Source of the DNA: Panicum virgatum | Taxonomy: Eukaryota; Streptophyta; Magnoliopsida; Poales; Poaceae | DNA length: 64,000 nt | Reading direction: 5' to 3' | Assembly: GCF_016808335.1 (NCBI RefSeq) | Contig: NC_053147.1 | Coordinates: 66,772,960-66,836,959, forward strand | Shown: positions 54,533-64,000 of the stretch, one piece after another | Layout of the letters: every line of letters starts with the position of its first letter | Position numbering within the stretch: the first letter of the stretch is position 1 | Translations under genes and position numbers: made by a program | Notes under the pieces: generated by a model | Databases searched by the model: none | What the model saw: only the letters and a program-made list of their open reading frames with translations | Told to the model about the DNA's origin: nothing

Positions 54533-55921
54533 ATTGGTTCTAAGATGTGGGCAAGTAAATTATGATATTGCTAAGCCTTTCGAGTTTTCACATTACCGCA
54601 GCAGCTGCCACACTTTTTAGAAAAAATGACCTTTCATTGTTCATTCAATGTCTTCCAGGCAACATAATCTTTTATTTCTTACAAAAAAGGTAATCATTTG
54701 TCACCTTATTAAGGTGCTAACTTCTTGTTGGCCTACAAAGATAAAATACCATTACATATGAAATAAAAAATGCTTGGAACGAGCTAATTAATTCAAGATA
54801 TGGAAAAAATTGTTCAAAACCCAATGGGGGTGCTTAGTCCAACGCGCGCGCAACTAAGCTTTAACAACACAGCTAAATACTCCAACTAACCACTCTCACC
54901 GTTTTGTCTAGCCTGGCCAAGCCGCTCGTTCTTTCATCCATCATCGAGCACGTACCCATCATCTTTTTTTTTTGTTTTGTTTCAGGCTTTCAGAATGGCC
55001 AACCCAAGCTGACCTTTGTTCCACACACCGTCCTTGGCCTTTCCATGATCCCCCAATCCAACGCACATGTTCTTCTTTGCTCCCAATGCTCGGCGGTTGG
55101 ACGGCACGTAGCATCTCCTCGGTGATCCCCTGATCAAGTTCCTTTTGCCGCCCACCCAAGTACCCCAACCAACCCCCGTCTCCTGTCATCACGCAGCACC
55201 CATATGATCAGCCCATTAGATTAAGGGTTAATTCAATCCGTGCCATTACAATTTTTCAAGTTCAGAGAACTACCATTACTATTCGTCTGTTTGGAACCAT
55301 GCCATTGCTATTTCATCTCTACTCGGCTCGTGCCATTTTGTACTCTTGACGCGGCTTTGGGCACACATGCAGACCGTACGCGACGTATTCTACTGGGTTG
55401 GCGACTCAAGCCGAGCCGAGACGACGAGCCGAGCCGAACCAGCGGAGCCGTTCCCCAAATGATAAGGCCATGGTTGGTTCAGCTGAGCCGGTCAGTCCTC
55501 ACTCGAACACTCGCCCCTCCCCTCTTCGACCCGACAAACCCTAGACCGGCGGCGGCGGCGGAACAACGGCGGCGGAAGACCTCCAAGGAAGTCTGATGCA
55601 GGCAACTTGAAGCGGATGGTGAGCCCCCCCTCGACGGAACCTCCCCTACTCGGGGCGCCGATGGAGGTCGACGGCGTGGACAGCAGCGGCGGGCACAGTA
55701 GGTAAGCCTAGATCTGTTCCCCAAACCTAACTAGACGAAGGGTGAATCGTAGGTTGTTGATTTGTTGTTGGGTTTCTCTGTCTCCTCTTTATAGGTGTGA
55801 GTTGTTCTCGCTAGAGATTATGGTGGAAGGGTTTCTCACAGTCGATTCTATGGGTAGGAAAGTGTACTGTAAGGGCCGGGTGATTAAGTGAGATGTCGAG
55901 ATTGGCTCTTATTCACTTGAT

Positions 55922-57301
55922 TTGCTCATGAAATGTCTGGAAAATGAAGTAAAATGGGCACCTAACCAGTCGGCTACAGTGTGGTTTTTTCACAAAAAAT
56001 TGGGTGAGGACATTAGACTAACAGAAGAGTTTCAGTTGCGTGACATGTTTGAAATGTATGGGGCAGAGATGCGTTGCCATGTGGTAGTAGCCATCCTTGA
56101 CAATTCCAAGATTGCTGAGGTGGTACTAACTGAAGAACTAGAGCCACTATGTATGGTGCTACCTGATGAAGGGGCACCTGCTAACCAAAAGGGAGCGTCT
56201 GCATCCAAGGTAGCAGTATCAGAAGGTGCTGCAGTTTAGGAGGCAGATGCTCTAGAGACAGATTTGTTTGACAATGAGGAGGAATATGTTGGGGTAGATG
56301 ATGAGCGCATCTATATGCCTGTGCCACCATCTTCAGCAGCAGGCACTGAAAATGTTGCTGCTGAACCCACACTTACACCATCACAGCCTAGTTCACAAGC
56401 ACCTGAATCATCTCATGCACATGCATGTCCTCAATTTAATGAAAATGGGACTGCTGCTGAAGGAGGTGTGCATCTTGAGGCAGAGGTCAATGATGCAGAT
56501 CTACAGGAGTTGAATGTGATTCATGATTCTGATCAGCCAAATATAGAGCAGGGTGCTTTGTTTCCTGATATTGTGAGCTTTAGGAAAGCAATTAGGCATT
56601 ACGCTGTACAGAAGGGTTTTGAGTTCACTGACCTCAAGATAGATAAGACCAGATTCATTGCCAAGTGTGCTCATCAGGGATGCCCATGACGCATACATGC
56701 TTCCCACATTTGGGATAAGAAGACAATTGAGGTAAAGTACATGTCTGATTTAGTTATGTAATTGTTTAGTTTGTTATGCTTCCAATTTCACACCTGTTTG
56801 TATTGGTTGTGCCGATAAAAGTTCTTTCTGCATAGCACAATTGTCCAACTACCAAGCTTAGGGAGAGCAAGATGACAACTCAGGGATGGGTTGCTGATAG
56901 GTTGTCTGAATGGGTGAAGAAAAACCCCAATAAAGGTGCAAAGGATGCTAAAGAGAAGGTGGAAGGAGATTATGGCATCAAGCTTAAGTATTCAAAGACT
57001 TGGTCAGGATTGAAACTTGCCTTAGAGCAAGTTCATGGTAAATATGAGGAGAGCTTCCAATTTTTGTTCAACTGGAAAGCACAGATGAAGATCAGTGCAC
57101 CTGATAGTGTAATTGAAATTAATTTAGAAAGGAAGAATAAGAAGATGAGGTTCAGAAGGAATTTTGTTGCATTGAAGCCAAGTGTAGATGGGGTTTTAGC
57201 TGGTTGCAGACCATACATAGGGGTTGATGCCACCATACATAGGTTTAGAAGGATTTTTGTTGCATTAATGCCACCAAATTTAGCTGGTTGCAGACCATAC
57301 C
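55922..57301 (+). pseudogene. MuDR-type transposase, broken and truncated
   Basis: The frame runs from 55922 through an in-frame TAG (56237-56239). It continues in the same frame with the MuDR N-terminal DNA-binding domain (FPDIVSFRKAIRHYAVQKGFEFTDLKIDKTRFIAKCAHQGCP), which is cut by TGA (56687-56689). A probable intron follows (about 56732-56840). Then come KLRESKMTTQGWVADRLSEW and the start of the MULE transposase domain (FVALKPSVDGVLAGCRPYIGVDAT). The block encoding the last piece is partly duplicated 93 bp later, and the rest of the catalytic domain is missing. It is not functional. Confidence 0.8.
57148..57301 (+). repeat. 93-bp direct duplication in the MULE transposase
   Basis: The second unit (from 57241) repeats the first (from 57148): AGAAGGA-TTTTGTTGCATT and TTTAGCTGGTTGCAGACCATAC occur in both, with a short deletion in the second. 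Confidence 0.8.
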
Positions 57302-58106
57302 ACGAGGTCCACGGCAGGCAGGAGCTGCGGCGCCGTGTGCGGCGTACTGCGTGCCCCGGTCTTGAGGGCCTTAGTCGGGGCGAGCTGCACTGCATCCTTA
57401 GCGACAGCCCCGGGGCTGGAAATTGAGGAACAAAAGCTGAGGACAACAGGATTGAGAAATCGATCAAACACACAACAGATATGAATTCCAAGTCTACTTA
57501 CCCGTATCGAGCACTCATGCTCCGCTTTCTCGTACCGCTTCTCCGAGCCCGCGGCACCGTGCTGCCCCTCGAAGACTGCCCCGAGGGCGCCGCCCTCGGG
57601 TCGACCTGGAGCCTCGGGGCTGTCAGCACGGGCGTCTCCGCGCCCGCAGCAGACTCGTCGCCAATCAGCACCTGGGGCGCGGGCGTCTCCTCACCCGCCG
57701 CCGGAGGGGATGACTCCCGCTCCGCCCCCTCGAAGGACGGATCCGCCGACGACTCCGCCGCAATCCTTGTTTCTTTCGGCGCTGCCGGCGCCCCCTCGTC
57801 GACATCCCACCGGTAGGTCGGTGGGGGACTCGCACCCGCTGCCACCCGGTCGTCCCCCAGAAGGCGGCCCTCGGCGTCCGAGGCCTCCTCCTCCTCCTCC
57901 GTGGACTCGGGCGTGGCAGGCCGCGGCTTCCCCTCCGCACGAGCGATCTTGCACGCCTTGTCGTGCTTCGCCTTCCTCTTCCTTTTCCTCTCGGCCTTCG
58001 CCTCCACCGCGTCCTTCCGCCTCTTCAACTTCTCTGCGTGCAGGCGGTTGATTTGGCGTTCTTCCAGGACTAGAGGCCTCGAGGGGTGGCACTTTAACCC
58101 CGGCAA
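57280..58106 (-). pseudogene. Downstream part of the gypsy-element antisense gene
   Basis: The frame 57498-58106 (-) begins about where the PF04195-like ORF ends. It encodes a charged, coiled-coil-like stretch (RQINRLHAEKLKRRKDAVEAKAERKRKRKAKHDKAC) and then an acidic, Pro-rich tail. A further in-style piece, GAVAKDAVQLAPTKALKTGARS, lies at about 57330-57410. This is commonly seen after the PF04195-like domain in grass elements. It is cut at about 57301. Confidence 0.5.
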
Positions 58107-59092
58107 AATATGACCAAGCTAGAGTCAGGAGCAAGGAAAGGGTCCGTACAAGACATAACGAATTCGGAATCGAAACTCACCAGTGAAATGTACCCCGCCT
58201 CGGGGCGCATCTTGATCCTCCAAAGATCCTCGGGGTCGTAGGGGAAATCCGCCACCGCGTACCTCGCCCTCCGGGCGACGGTGGTACGGGAAAGCAGCTC
58301 GAACGCCGTCCTCGAGCCCTCAGCCTGGCTCCCGGGGGTGACCTTGTAGATCGGCAGGGACCTCTCTATGAGAGGGATCACCCGCTGCCGGTGGAAGTTC
58401 GCGACGACGGCCGCTGCCGTCAACCCCTTCTTCGCCAGGAGCGCCAGCGCATCCGTGAGGACTCCGAGCTTGGCTTGTTGCGCTGGGGGCGATACCCCCC
58501 AGTCCCACTTCGGTGGTCGTTCCCGGAGTACCTTGTTGGTGAACGTCGGGAGCGCACCGCTATAGTTCCGAAGGTAGAACCACCCTCGACTCCACCCGGC
58601 GTTGTTCGTCGTCATCTTGCAGGGGATGTACAAATTCTTCCAGTACGGGTGCACGTGCAGCGTCAGGCCACCGACGCGCGTGAACCGCTTCGGCTGGCCC
58701 CGCGCATTCTCGACGAAGAGCTCGCCGCGGAATAGATGGATCCAAAGATCCCAATGAGCCTCGATGCCGAGGTACCCCTCGCAGACGGCGACGAAGACTA
58801 CCGCTTGCGAGATGGAGCTGGGGTTGAAATTATGCAGCTCTGCTCCGTAGTACTCGCATAACGCCAGCATGAACCTGCAGACGGGGACGCCGAAGCCTTG
58901 CTCATGAAGATGCACGAAGCTCACAACGTAGCCCTGGGGAGGCTTCGGCTCGGTCTCCTCTGGCAGCGGGGAGATCCACACCGGCGCCATCGACCACGGT
59001 GGAGTTCCGCGGCAACAGCCGGTCGGCAACCAACTGCTCCAGAACCGCCACGGTGGCGGAGGACCTCCCCCACGGCAAGGGCTCCTAGACAT
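58094..59092 (-). CDS. Antisense ORF with PF04195-like (putative gypsy-type transposon) domain
   Basis: The domain is widespread in grass retroelements and its activity is unknown. The frame shows GYVVSFVHLHEQGFGVPVCRFMLALCEYYGAELHNFNPSSISQAVVFVAVCEGYLGIEAHWDLWIHLFRGEL (about residues 53-125), which is the core of PF04195. The conserved downstream block is SRGWFYLRNYSGALPTFTNK...PPKWDWGVSP. The first 45 residues of this frame look out of frame. Family-like sequence (LEQLVADRLLPRNSTV) is read in another frame upstream of about 58970, so a frameshift is likely. It lies antisense to the LTR direction. Confidence 0.7.
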   Translation of the reverse strand: MSRSPCRGGGPPPPWRFWSSWLPTGCCRGTPPWSMAPVWISPLPEETEPKPPQGYVVSFVHLHEQGFGVPVCRFMLALCEYYGAELHNFNPSSISQAVVFVAVCEGYLGIEAHWDLWIHLFRGELFVENARGQPKRFTRVGGLTLHVHPYWKNLYIPCKMTTNNAGWSRGWFYLRNYSGALPTFTNKVLRERPPKWDWGVSPPAQQAKLGVLTDALALLAKKGLTAAAVVANFHRQRVIPLIERSLPIYKVTPGSQAEGSRTAFELLSRTTVARRARYAVADFPYDPEDLWRIKMRPEAGYISLVSFDSEFVMSCTDPFLAPDSSLVIFCRG

Positions 59093-61608
59093 CCGACATC
59101 TCTTCGAGTCGAGGGGGGATGCGGGAATGAAGGCTCCGGGATGGCTAAGGCAAAGCGAGGCGAAGGCAAATGGCCAGGTGAGCCCAAAACAACCCCTTCC
59201 CTTTCGTTTTTATCCTTTGCGATGGGCGGGTCCGCGGCCACAGCCCGAATCTACCGCATTGAATGCGGTAGATTATGCTGTCGCTGACGGCTGGGGCCCC
59301 ACGACCGCTGAGTCTCCCACGCGCGCACATAGCAATAACTGCGGCACAGTAATCGGCGGACGCGGCGCGACTGTTGCACTGTCCCATCCGTCAGCCGCCG
59401 CCCACGCCGCTTCGTCTGCCCGAGGCTGCCGCCTGAAAAGGCGCGCCCGCACCGCACAAATCGGGCCATGTCGCACACAACCAGCGGAAGACCCGCGCGC
59501 ATGACCGGCGACCCTGCGCCGTCTTCGAATCATGACGGAATATTCCTTCAGGGGTCTCTTTACCCTCGAAGGAATCACATTCCGAGGCCTTACTGATTAG
59601 GGGTTCGAAGCCTGGCCCGTCGGGGGTTCGACAGGCGCCCCAGATCGCCAGAGTCAGGGACTGCATGGATGTGACGTACAAGCTACCCTCGAACACGGAG
59701 TTCGAGACATCCTACACAGTGTTCAAGGCCAGTCGAGGGTGCCAAGAAGGGGGATCCCATCGAGGGAGAGCATCGAGCCCTCAGACCCTATCGAACGGGT
59801 CCGAGCCCCGCCTAGCAAACCTTCGCAAGCGCTTTATGTGACGTGTCCATGGACCACGAGCCGACCCTTATCGAACAGGGCACGGACGTCCGCTTGAACT
59901 ACCCGCTAACAGCTCACTGAAGCAGCCATAGCTCGCGGCCCGGGCATGGGTAGCATGGTGCGCTTCACCCCTCCTCCCTGCGGAAGGGCGACGAGGGTCT
60001 TAATCAAAGACGAGAGTTCCCCTGAATGCCTTCACATGGGCCTGAGCTCGGGGGCTCCTCGCACACCACGGTTCAGACCGCACCCTCGAATAAGTCGACG
60101 ACCGTCAATTGCGAAGCTCCACGTGTATAACCAAATCCCCCGCTATTAACGCGCGCTCTCCTGATGGTTAAGCTAAACGCCGGGTCGTTGTACCAGCACG
60201 GAGAATGCCGAGGGCAGCTGAAAGAGTGCCGTTGCCGGCTAAAAAAGATGCTGGACGGCCACCCCGGTGAGGCAACCCAGTGGGGCAATGTTTATAGCCC
60301 TTGGACGAGCACAAACTCTCCTCCAAAGCCTCGGGGGCTACACCCGCGGGTGCGCTGACGCGCCCCCGTGAAGGAGACTTCACACATATTCGAGGACTAT
60401 AACCCTCTGTATATCCCTATACCCTCGGTCAGCCTCCCCGTAAAGGAGAAAGGGACTTCATTGCTCAATGCAAATAAAGATTACAAAGGTTTACCAGCGC
60501 GAAGCCGTCGAAAGGTACAAACACATTGCCACCTGCGTGGCAATTTTCTTTGTCTTGGGGGAGGCGAGCAACGAAGAAAAGCACCGAGCCCTTGGCTGAC
60601 GCAATGGCCAGGCTGCTAGGGATGCGAGGAACAACCCCCAGGCCGCACAGGTCCAGCGGGATGCTCTCCTCGCAAGCTTTCTTCTAGCGTCTCCTCCACC
60701 GAAGACTATGCGGGGGGTCGAGCTGGCGGACAGCACCCTCCGCACCGTCTCCCCGAGAGCAACCTTGTTGCCGAGGGGGACGATGCGAAGAACAGCCGCC
60801 AAACCTGGCACTAACGCCATGGTCAGGCGCCGCCGTTCCCCTTCAAGCTAGGGGACATCGTAGGAGCGGGACCCCACGGGCCCAATGCTCTTCTGCTGAT
60901 CCCACTGAAGCTGAGGGGTGGTGCGTACGCCCTCTCCGGTATTCCCCCGCCGCTCGCAAGCATTCTTCTAGCACCAAAGCCTAAAAAAGCCAGACCACCC
61001 TATCTGGGGCCGGTCACGAAAGGCAAAGGAAAATATTAAGACTTAGGCAATGCTGGAAGAAAGAGCAGGGAAGTTGGAGAGGAAAGGGAACCCCACGACC
61101 CCTATTTATAGCTGTGTCAGGCGCCAAGCTTCAAGCCTGTCGAAGGGCGAAGGCTTGGACCGCCCGTGATGGCACGGCACTCCACGAGCAAAGGACGCCC
61201 TCGGTTACCCGAACAAAATAAAGCGAAGCTGAGCCCCTGGACGCTAAGCGGCACAGCATCGGCTCAGGCCGACCGCCCTCGAACGGCGCGACGTAAGGCA
61301 ACCAGGGAAAGCCGGGTCAAGGCCCTAAGTGCGGGACAGCGCGACGGCAGTACCAGCTGCCGAGCAGCAGGCGCCATCGACGCCCTGGCCCCCCTCAGCG
61401 CGCGGACACGTTTTGCCCCAGGAACGAACAAACAAAAAAGGTGCGCGCCTCGAAGTACTCCCCCCGTAGGCGCACTACCTCGACCGACGAGTTGTCACAT
61501 CCGTCGGGCTGGCGCTCAGGCGCGCCTGGCGGGTGCACAGCAGACTAATCACGTCAAAGGGGGAAAATCGCCGAAATACCCTTTGGCCGAATCCCTTGAC
61601 TCGACCAA
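59093..61608. other. Non-coding 3' internal region of the gypsy element
   Basis: No domain is recognised. It is rich in CTCGA motifs. A perfect short hairpin lies at 59252-59274 (TCTACCGCATT/AATGCGGTAGA, loop of one base). The TATTTATA-like sequence at 61106-61112 may be a promoter of the antisense gene, which is inference. Confidence 0.4.
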
Positions 61609-61623
61609 AGCCTCGGGGGCTAC
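61609..61623 (+). promoter_or_regulatory. Polypurine tract before the 3' LTR
   Basis: GCCTCGGGGGCTAC immediately precedes TGTCGGG. It is in the position and style of the plus-strand primer of grass gypsy elements. Confidence 0.7.
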
Positions 61624-63144
61624 TGTCGGGTACCACGATTAGGGACACCCTAATCGGGATACTAGAATCGCTCTAAAAAACGCAAACACATGTTAAGGCA
61701 ACTGGGCCCACGAAGACCCACGGCCTCCTTCCAATCTGGAAGAAAGCAAAGGACTCAAAGAAGCCCAGCGTGCGGTCCATTCGCACCCCTCTCGGGCCCG
61801 CAGGACGATCTTCGCCTCGCTCGAGGGCTCCCATCGGGACCCTTGACTGTGCCCCGCATCTCCGCCTCGCTCGAGGGTAGCGAATCTACCCTCGAGCGGG
61901 CAAACCATCTCCACCTCGCTCGAGGGCAGCGAACCTCCCCTGAGCGGGCAAACAATCTCCACCTCGCTCGAGGGCAGCGAACATCCGCCTCGCTCGAGGC
62001 CACCCCTCGGCGTAAGGGACAAACGGCTCTGCCGCTCAACCGCCCGTCGTACGGAGGCATTGAATGCCAACCACTCCTCTCCAGTGCTCAGGACAGACGG
62101 CGTCAAGCCGCCATCCCCCACAGTGGCTATGACCGGAGTCCCATCCGCCAACTCTGGTCACTGCTCTGCCATCCCGGGCACTGTGGCGCACTGTGGGACC
62201 TGCGACGTGGGACGAAGCGTGCCCGGCACTACCCCCGTACTATTCTGCCAACTCCGGCCATCCGGACTCCACCTCATCACATGTATGGCCCCGGACCCAC
62301 CTCCTGCCTGGGAAGGGGTCCGGCGACGCCACGTGCCCCTCCAAGTGGGGCGCATAGCACACGCAGTCGGAGTCCCGGGCATCCCCCCTCGAGGGGTCCG
62401 GAACATCCACGCAACCCTCGGACCCCCTTAGTGCGCGCACCAGCACATTATCCAGGGGGGTCCGGGACCCCCGTGTGCCCCGCCACCGCTGGGGCATGTA
62501 AGACCTTGGCTTACGGGGCCCACGGAACGCCATCACGCCATGTCTGGAGGACAGTACACCCTACCGCGACGACCACGCCGCCTGCTGGAGCTGGCAGGAC
62601 GCCAGCGCAACCTCTGCAAGACCAAGGACGATATCCAGGACGACCGCCACGCCCGACGTCAAGCCCCACATTGTACTTCCTACAGCGTTCGACCACTGCA
62701 CCCCCGCGATTTGGGGGAAGACGACGACTTCCACGTTCCCCTGCACATATACCCCGCCCCTCCTTGTGACTATAAAAGGAGGAGGCGGGCTTCCTTTAAG
62801 GGGGGTTCTGACGTTTTGGACATCAGCAACCACGGTCACCCACACTCACGATCATCGCCACACTCTCAGCACCACTGAGCACTCGCCTCAACCGACTCCA
62901 CTTCTAGCAAAGATTTGGGAGCCTCCCTCCCTCTCTCGCCTTGCTTGTACCCCCTACTACAAGCACTCCGGGTGCAAGATAATACAGCGCCCTCGCACAC
63001 CCCCTTTGCTGGACGTACGGCCCCGCGGCCGGAACTAGGGTAAACCCGTGCGTTACTGTGTTGCCTCTTGCATCATCATCTGGGACGAGGAAATACGCAG
63101 CATTTACTAGTTGAGATCCGGACCCCCGGGTCGGGACACCGACA
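61624..63144 (+). repeat. 3' LTR (1,521 bp) of the gypsy element
   Basis: It begins TGTCGGGTACCACGATTAGG and ends GGGTCGGGACACCGACA (TG...CA with a 6-bp inverted repeat). It has a TATA box (CTATAAAAGGAGG, about 62770), which sets the orientation as plus. It is the same family as the solo LTR at 23918-25761. The U3 part holds spaced repeats of CTCGCTCGAGG. Open frames inside it (61690-62769) are not genes. Confidence 0.88.
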
Positions 63145-63150
63145 ATATCG

Positions 63151-63519
63151 GTGCATGATCGACTGGGGGGCAGGACAATGCTACGTGATCCTGCTGATAG
63201 AAGAGTGCCTGCACACGATCGGCTAGAACAGATGGCCGATGAAAGTGTGCAAGATGATCAGCCAATGCGGAGAGATCCAGAATGTGAGCCCGATCGCATA
63301 GATCAATCTCAATGGTGCCTAGGGGGTTTGACCAGGTCTCAGAAGCGACGTGTTCAGAGGTTACGCCAGCTAGAGATCATTGAGGAAGAGCGAGAACAGA
63401 TTCTGCGCAAGAAAGGGATCAGATCACAAGTCTGGCGTGTTAAGGCTAAGGCCGATGGTGAATCGGCCAGTAACAGTTCCACACCGATCCAAGCAGTCGG
63501 TTCTTCAGAGAGTTCCTAA
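63151..63519 (+). pseudogene. Gypsy polyprotein linker region (gag-pro side)
   Basis: The frame includes WCLGGLTRSQKRRVQRLRQLEIIEEE, a motif I associate with grass gypsy polyproteins between protease and reverse transcriptase. It ends in a stop at 63517-63519. The following RT is in another frame, so the polyprotein is broken. Confidence 0.6.
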
Positions 63520-63554
63520 TGGATGAATTCCTAGAAGAAGAAGGAAAATTGTGA

Positions 63555-64000
63555 CAGGGATTTACGTCGGCTGATTTGTTAGAAGAAATTGATATTGGAG
63601 ATGGTGATAAACCAAGGCCGACGTTTATTAGTGCCAATTTGGATCCCAAATATAAACAAGAATTGAAGAGTTTATTAAGAGAATACAAAGATTGCTTTTC
63701 TTGGGAATATTATGAGATGCCTGGCTTGGATAGATCTATTGTGGAACATTGTTTGCCTATAAAACCGGGATATCGGCCATATCAACAAGGAGCGGGGCGA
63801 TGTAATCCTAAGATTTTGCCAGATATAAAGGCCGAGATTACATGGTTAATTGAAGCTAGTTTTATTCGGCAGTGTCGTTACGCCGAATGGATTTCTAATG
63901 TGGTTCCTTTTTACAAGAAGAATGGCAAACTACGAGTGTGTATTGATTTCAGGGATCTTAACAAAGCTACGCCGATGGATAGTTACCCTATGCCGATAGC
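63555..64000 (+). pseudogene. Ty3/gypsy reverse transcriptase N-terminal part (cut by window end)
   Basis: The frame is open from after a TGA at 63552-63554 to the end. It reads LLREYKDCFSWEYYEMPGLDRSIVEHCLPIKPGYRPYQQ...IKAEITWLIEASFIRQCRYAEWISNVVP, then KKNGKLRVCIDFRDLNKATPMDSYPMPI. These are the first RT blocks of Ty3/gypsy, Tat-like in style. An in-frame stop upstream and the frame difference to 63151-63519 make it probably inactive. The catalytic YVDD box lies outside the window. Confidence 0.85.

Larger units (their letters stand above)
52105..55224. repeat. Duplicated block, copy C (promoter-type sequence without the gene)
   Basis: Pieces at 52105-52461, 54167-54379 and 54533-55224 match copy A (35960-37480) in the same order and orientation. 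Examples are TTGGCGGCAACGAACAAGACAG, GGGGCGCCGCCGTGGTTTTTG, GCTAGAGGTCGTGCTTGAT, TTGTTGGCCTACAAAGATAA and CATCACGCAGCACCCATATG. The match begins about 45 bp before the position of the DUF1645 start codon. The coding sequence itself is absent. Confidence 0.85.
55225..57301 (+). mobile_element. Mutator-like element (MULE), right end lost
   Basis: It begins GGGTTAATTCAATCCGTGCC just where duplicated block C stops, in the style of a MULE terminal repeat. It contains a MuDR-type transposase frame. The right end is missing. At about 57301 the sequence joins the gypsy remnant without a terminal repeat. Confidence 0.65.
57302..63144 (+). mobile_element. 5'-truncated Tat-type Ty3/gypsy element with 3' LTR
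   Basis: The right part is a full LTR preceded by a purine-rich tract (61609-61623). That makes it the 3' LTR of a plus-strand element. The internal part that remains (57302-61608) has no gag or pol. It carries the long antisense ORF typical of the region between pol and 3' LTR in Tat-lineage elements. The left end is lost at the join with the MULE. Confidence 0.65.
63145..64000 (+). mobile_element. Ty3/gypsy internal region (partial, runs off the window)
   Basis: Immediately after the LTR comes the internal coding region of a second gypsy-type element. It is probably the insertion target of the first. No primer-binding site follows the LTR, and reverse transcriptase starts within 0.6 kb, so this is not the body of the LTR's own element. 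Confidence 0.7.

Noticed and set aside
61810..62000. CRISPR-like array from the spaced CTCGCTCGAGG repeats
   Set aside because: The spacers are themselves similar, the unit lies in a plant LTR, and there are no cas genes. It is a degenerate tandem repeat.
61166..62769. 158- and 359-codon plus-strand frames
   Set aside because: They lie in the gypsy 3' region and LTR, where the CTCGAG-type repeats keep frames open. No domain.
1..64000. Endogenous pararetrovirus or other viral insertions
   Set aside because: All reverse-transcriptase matches fit LINE or Ty3/gypsy elements. No movement or coat-protein-like sequence was seen.

Overview
This window is nuclear DNA of a grass (Poaceae). A panicoid relative of sorghum, millet or sugarcane fits best. 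The signs are GC-rich first exons that fall to AT-rich introns and spacers, GT-AG introns throughout, grass-type gene families, and a dense layer of grass transposons. These include MITEs, hAT, Mutator-like and PIF/Harbinger-like elements, LINEs, a SINE, and Ty3/gypsy and other LTR elements. No bacterial, organellar or viral genes were seen.

Layout of the genes. On the minus strand at the left edge is the first exon of an NDR-type AGC kinase (1462-1694). Its first intron runs off the window. An intronless PPR gene follows (7656-9761, +). Next is a complete 16-exon gene for the WDR75/Utp17 subunit of the small-subunit processome (10848-16839, +). A small intronless secreted orphan protein lies at 17537-18199 (+). 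A seven-exon phytochrome-interacting-factor-like bHLH gene is at 27776-29868 (+), and an intronless DUF1645 gene at 34741-35922 (-). Further right are a DUF3615-like gene (last three exons 48175-50543, +) and a short or truncated DUF1685 gene (50756-51103, -). These genes are unrelated in function and form no operon or cluster. They are ordinary neighbours on a chromosome arm.

The rest is accessory DNA, and several insertion histories can be read from target-site duplications (TSDs). 3.5-5.5 kb is a TIR element (TSD TAA) carrying a broken F-box gene with an inverted partial copy. 20.5-23.5 kb is a 5'-truncated LINE (TSD ATGTCTCAT). 23.9-25.8 kb is a solo LTR (TSD AAATG) with a Cassandra-type TRIM, which carries 5S rRNA-like sequence, nested in it. 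36-42 kb is a cluster of MITEs, a SINE and nested PIF/Harbinger-like elements inside duplicated copies of the DUF1645 upstream region. 42.2-42.85 kb is a 645-bp hAT remnant (TSD GGTGTCGC). 43.3-44.4 kb is a second solo LTR (TSD AGCAG) with a nested MITE. 48.4-49.4 kb is a hAT element inside an intron of the DUF3615-like gene (TSD GCAAACAC). 52.1-55.2 kb is a further copy of the DUF1645 upstream region, split by a 1.7-kb polyA-tailed retro-insertion (14-bp TSD). 55.2-57.3 kb is a broken Mutator-like transposase gene. 57.3-63.1 kb is the 3' part of a Tat-type Ty3/gypsy element with an antisense ORF and a 1.5-kb 3' LTR. The window ends inside the reverse transcriptase of another Ty3/gypsy element.

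I found no evidence for a wholly new biological system. The strongest leads are the gene-capturing TIR elements, the repeated duplication of one gene's upstream region without its coding sequence, the nested Cassandra, and the altered active-phytochrome-binding motif of the PIF-like protein. All homology calls rest on reading by eye; no database search was run.
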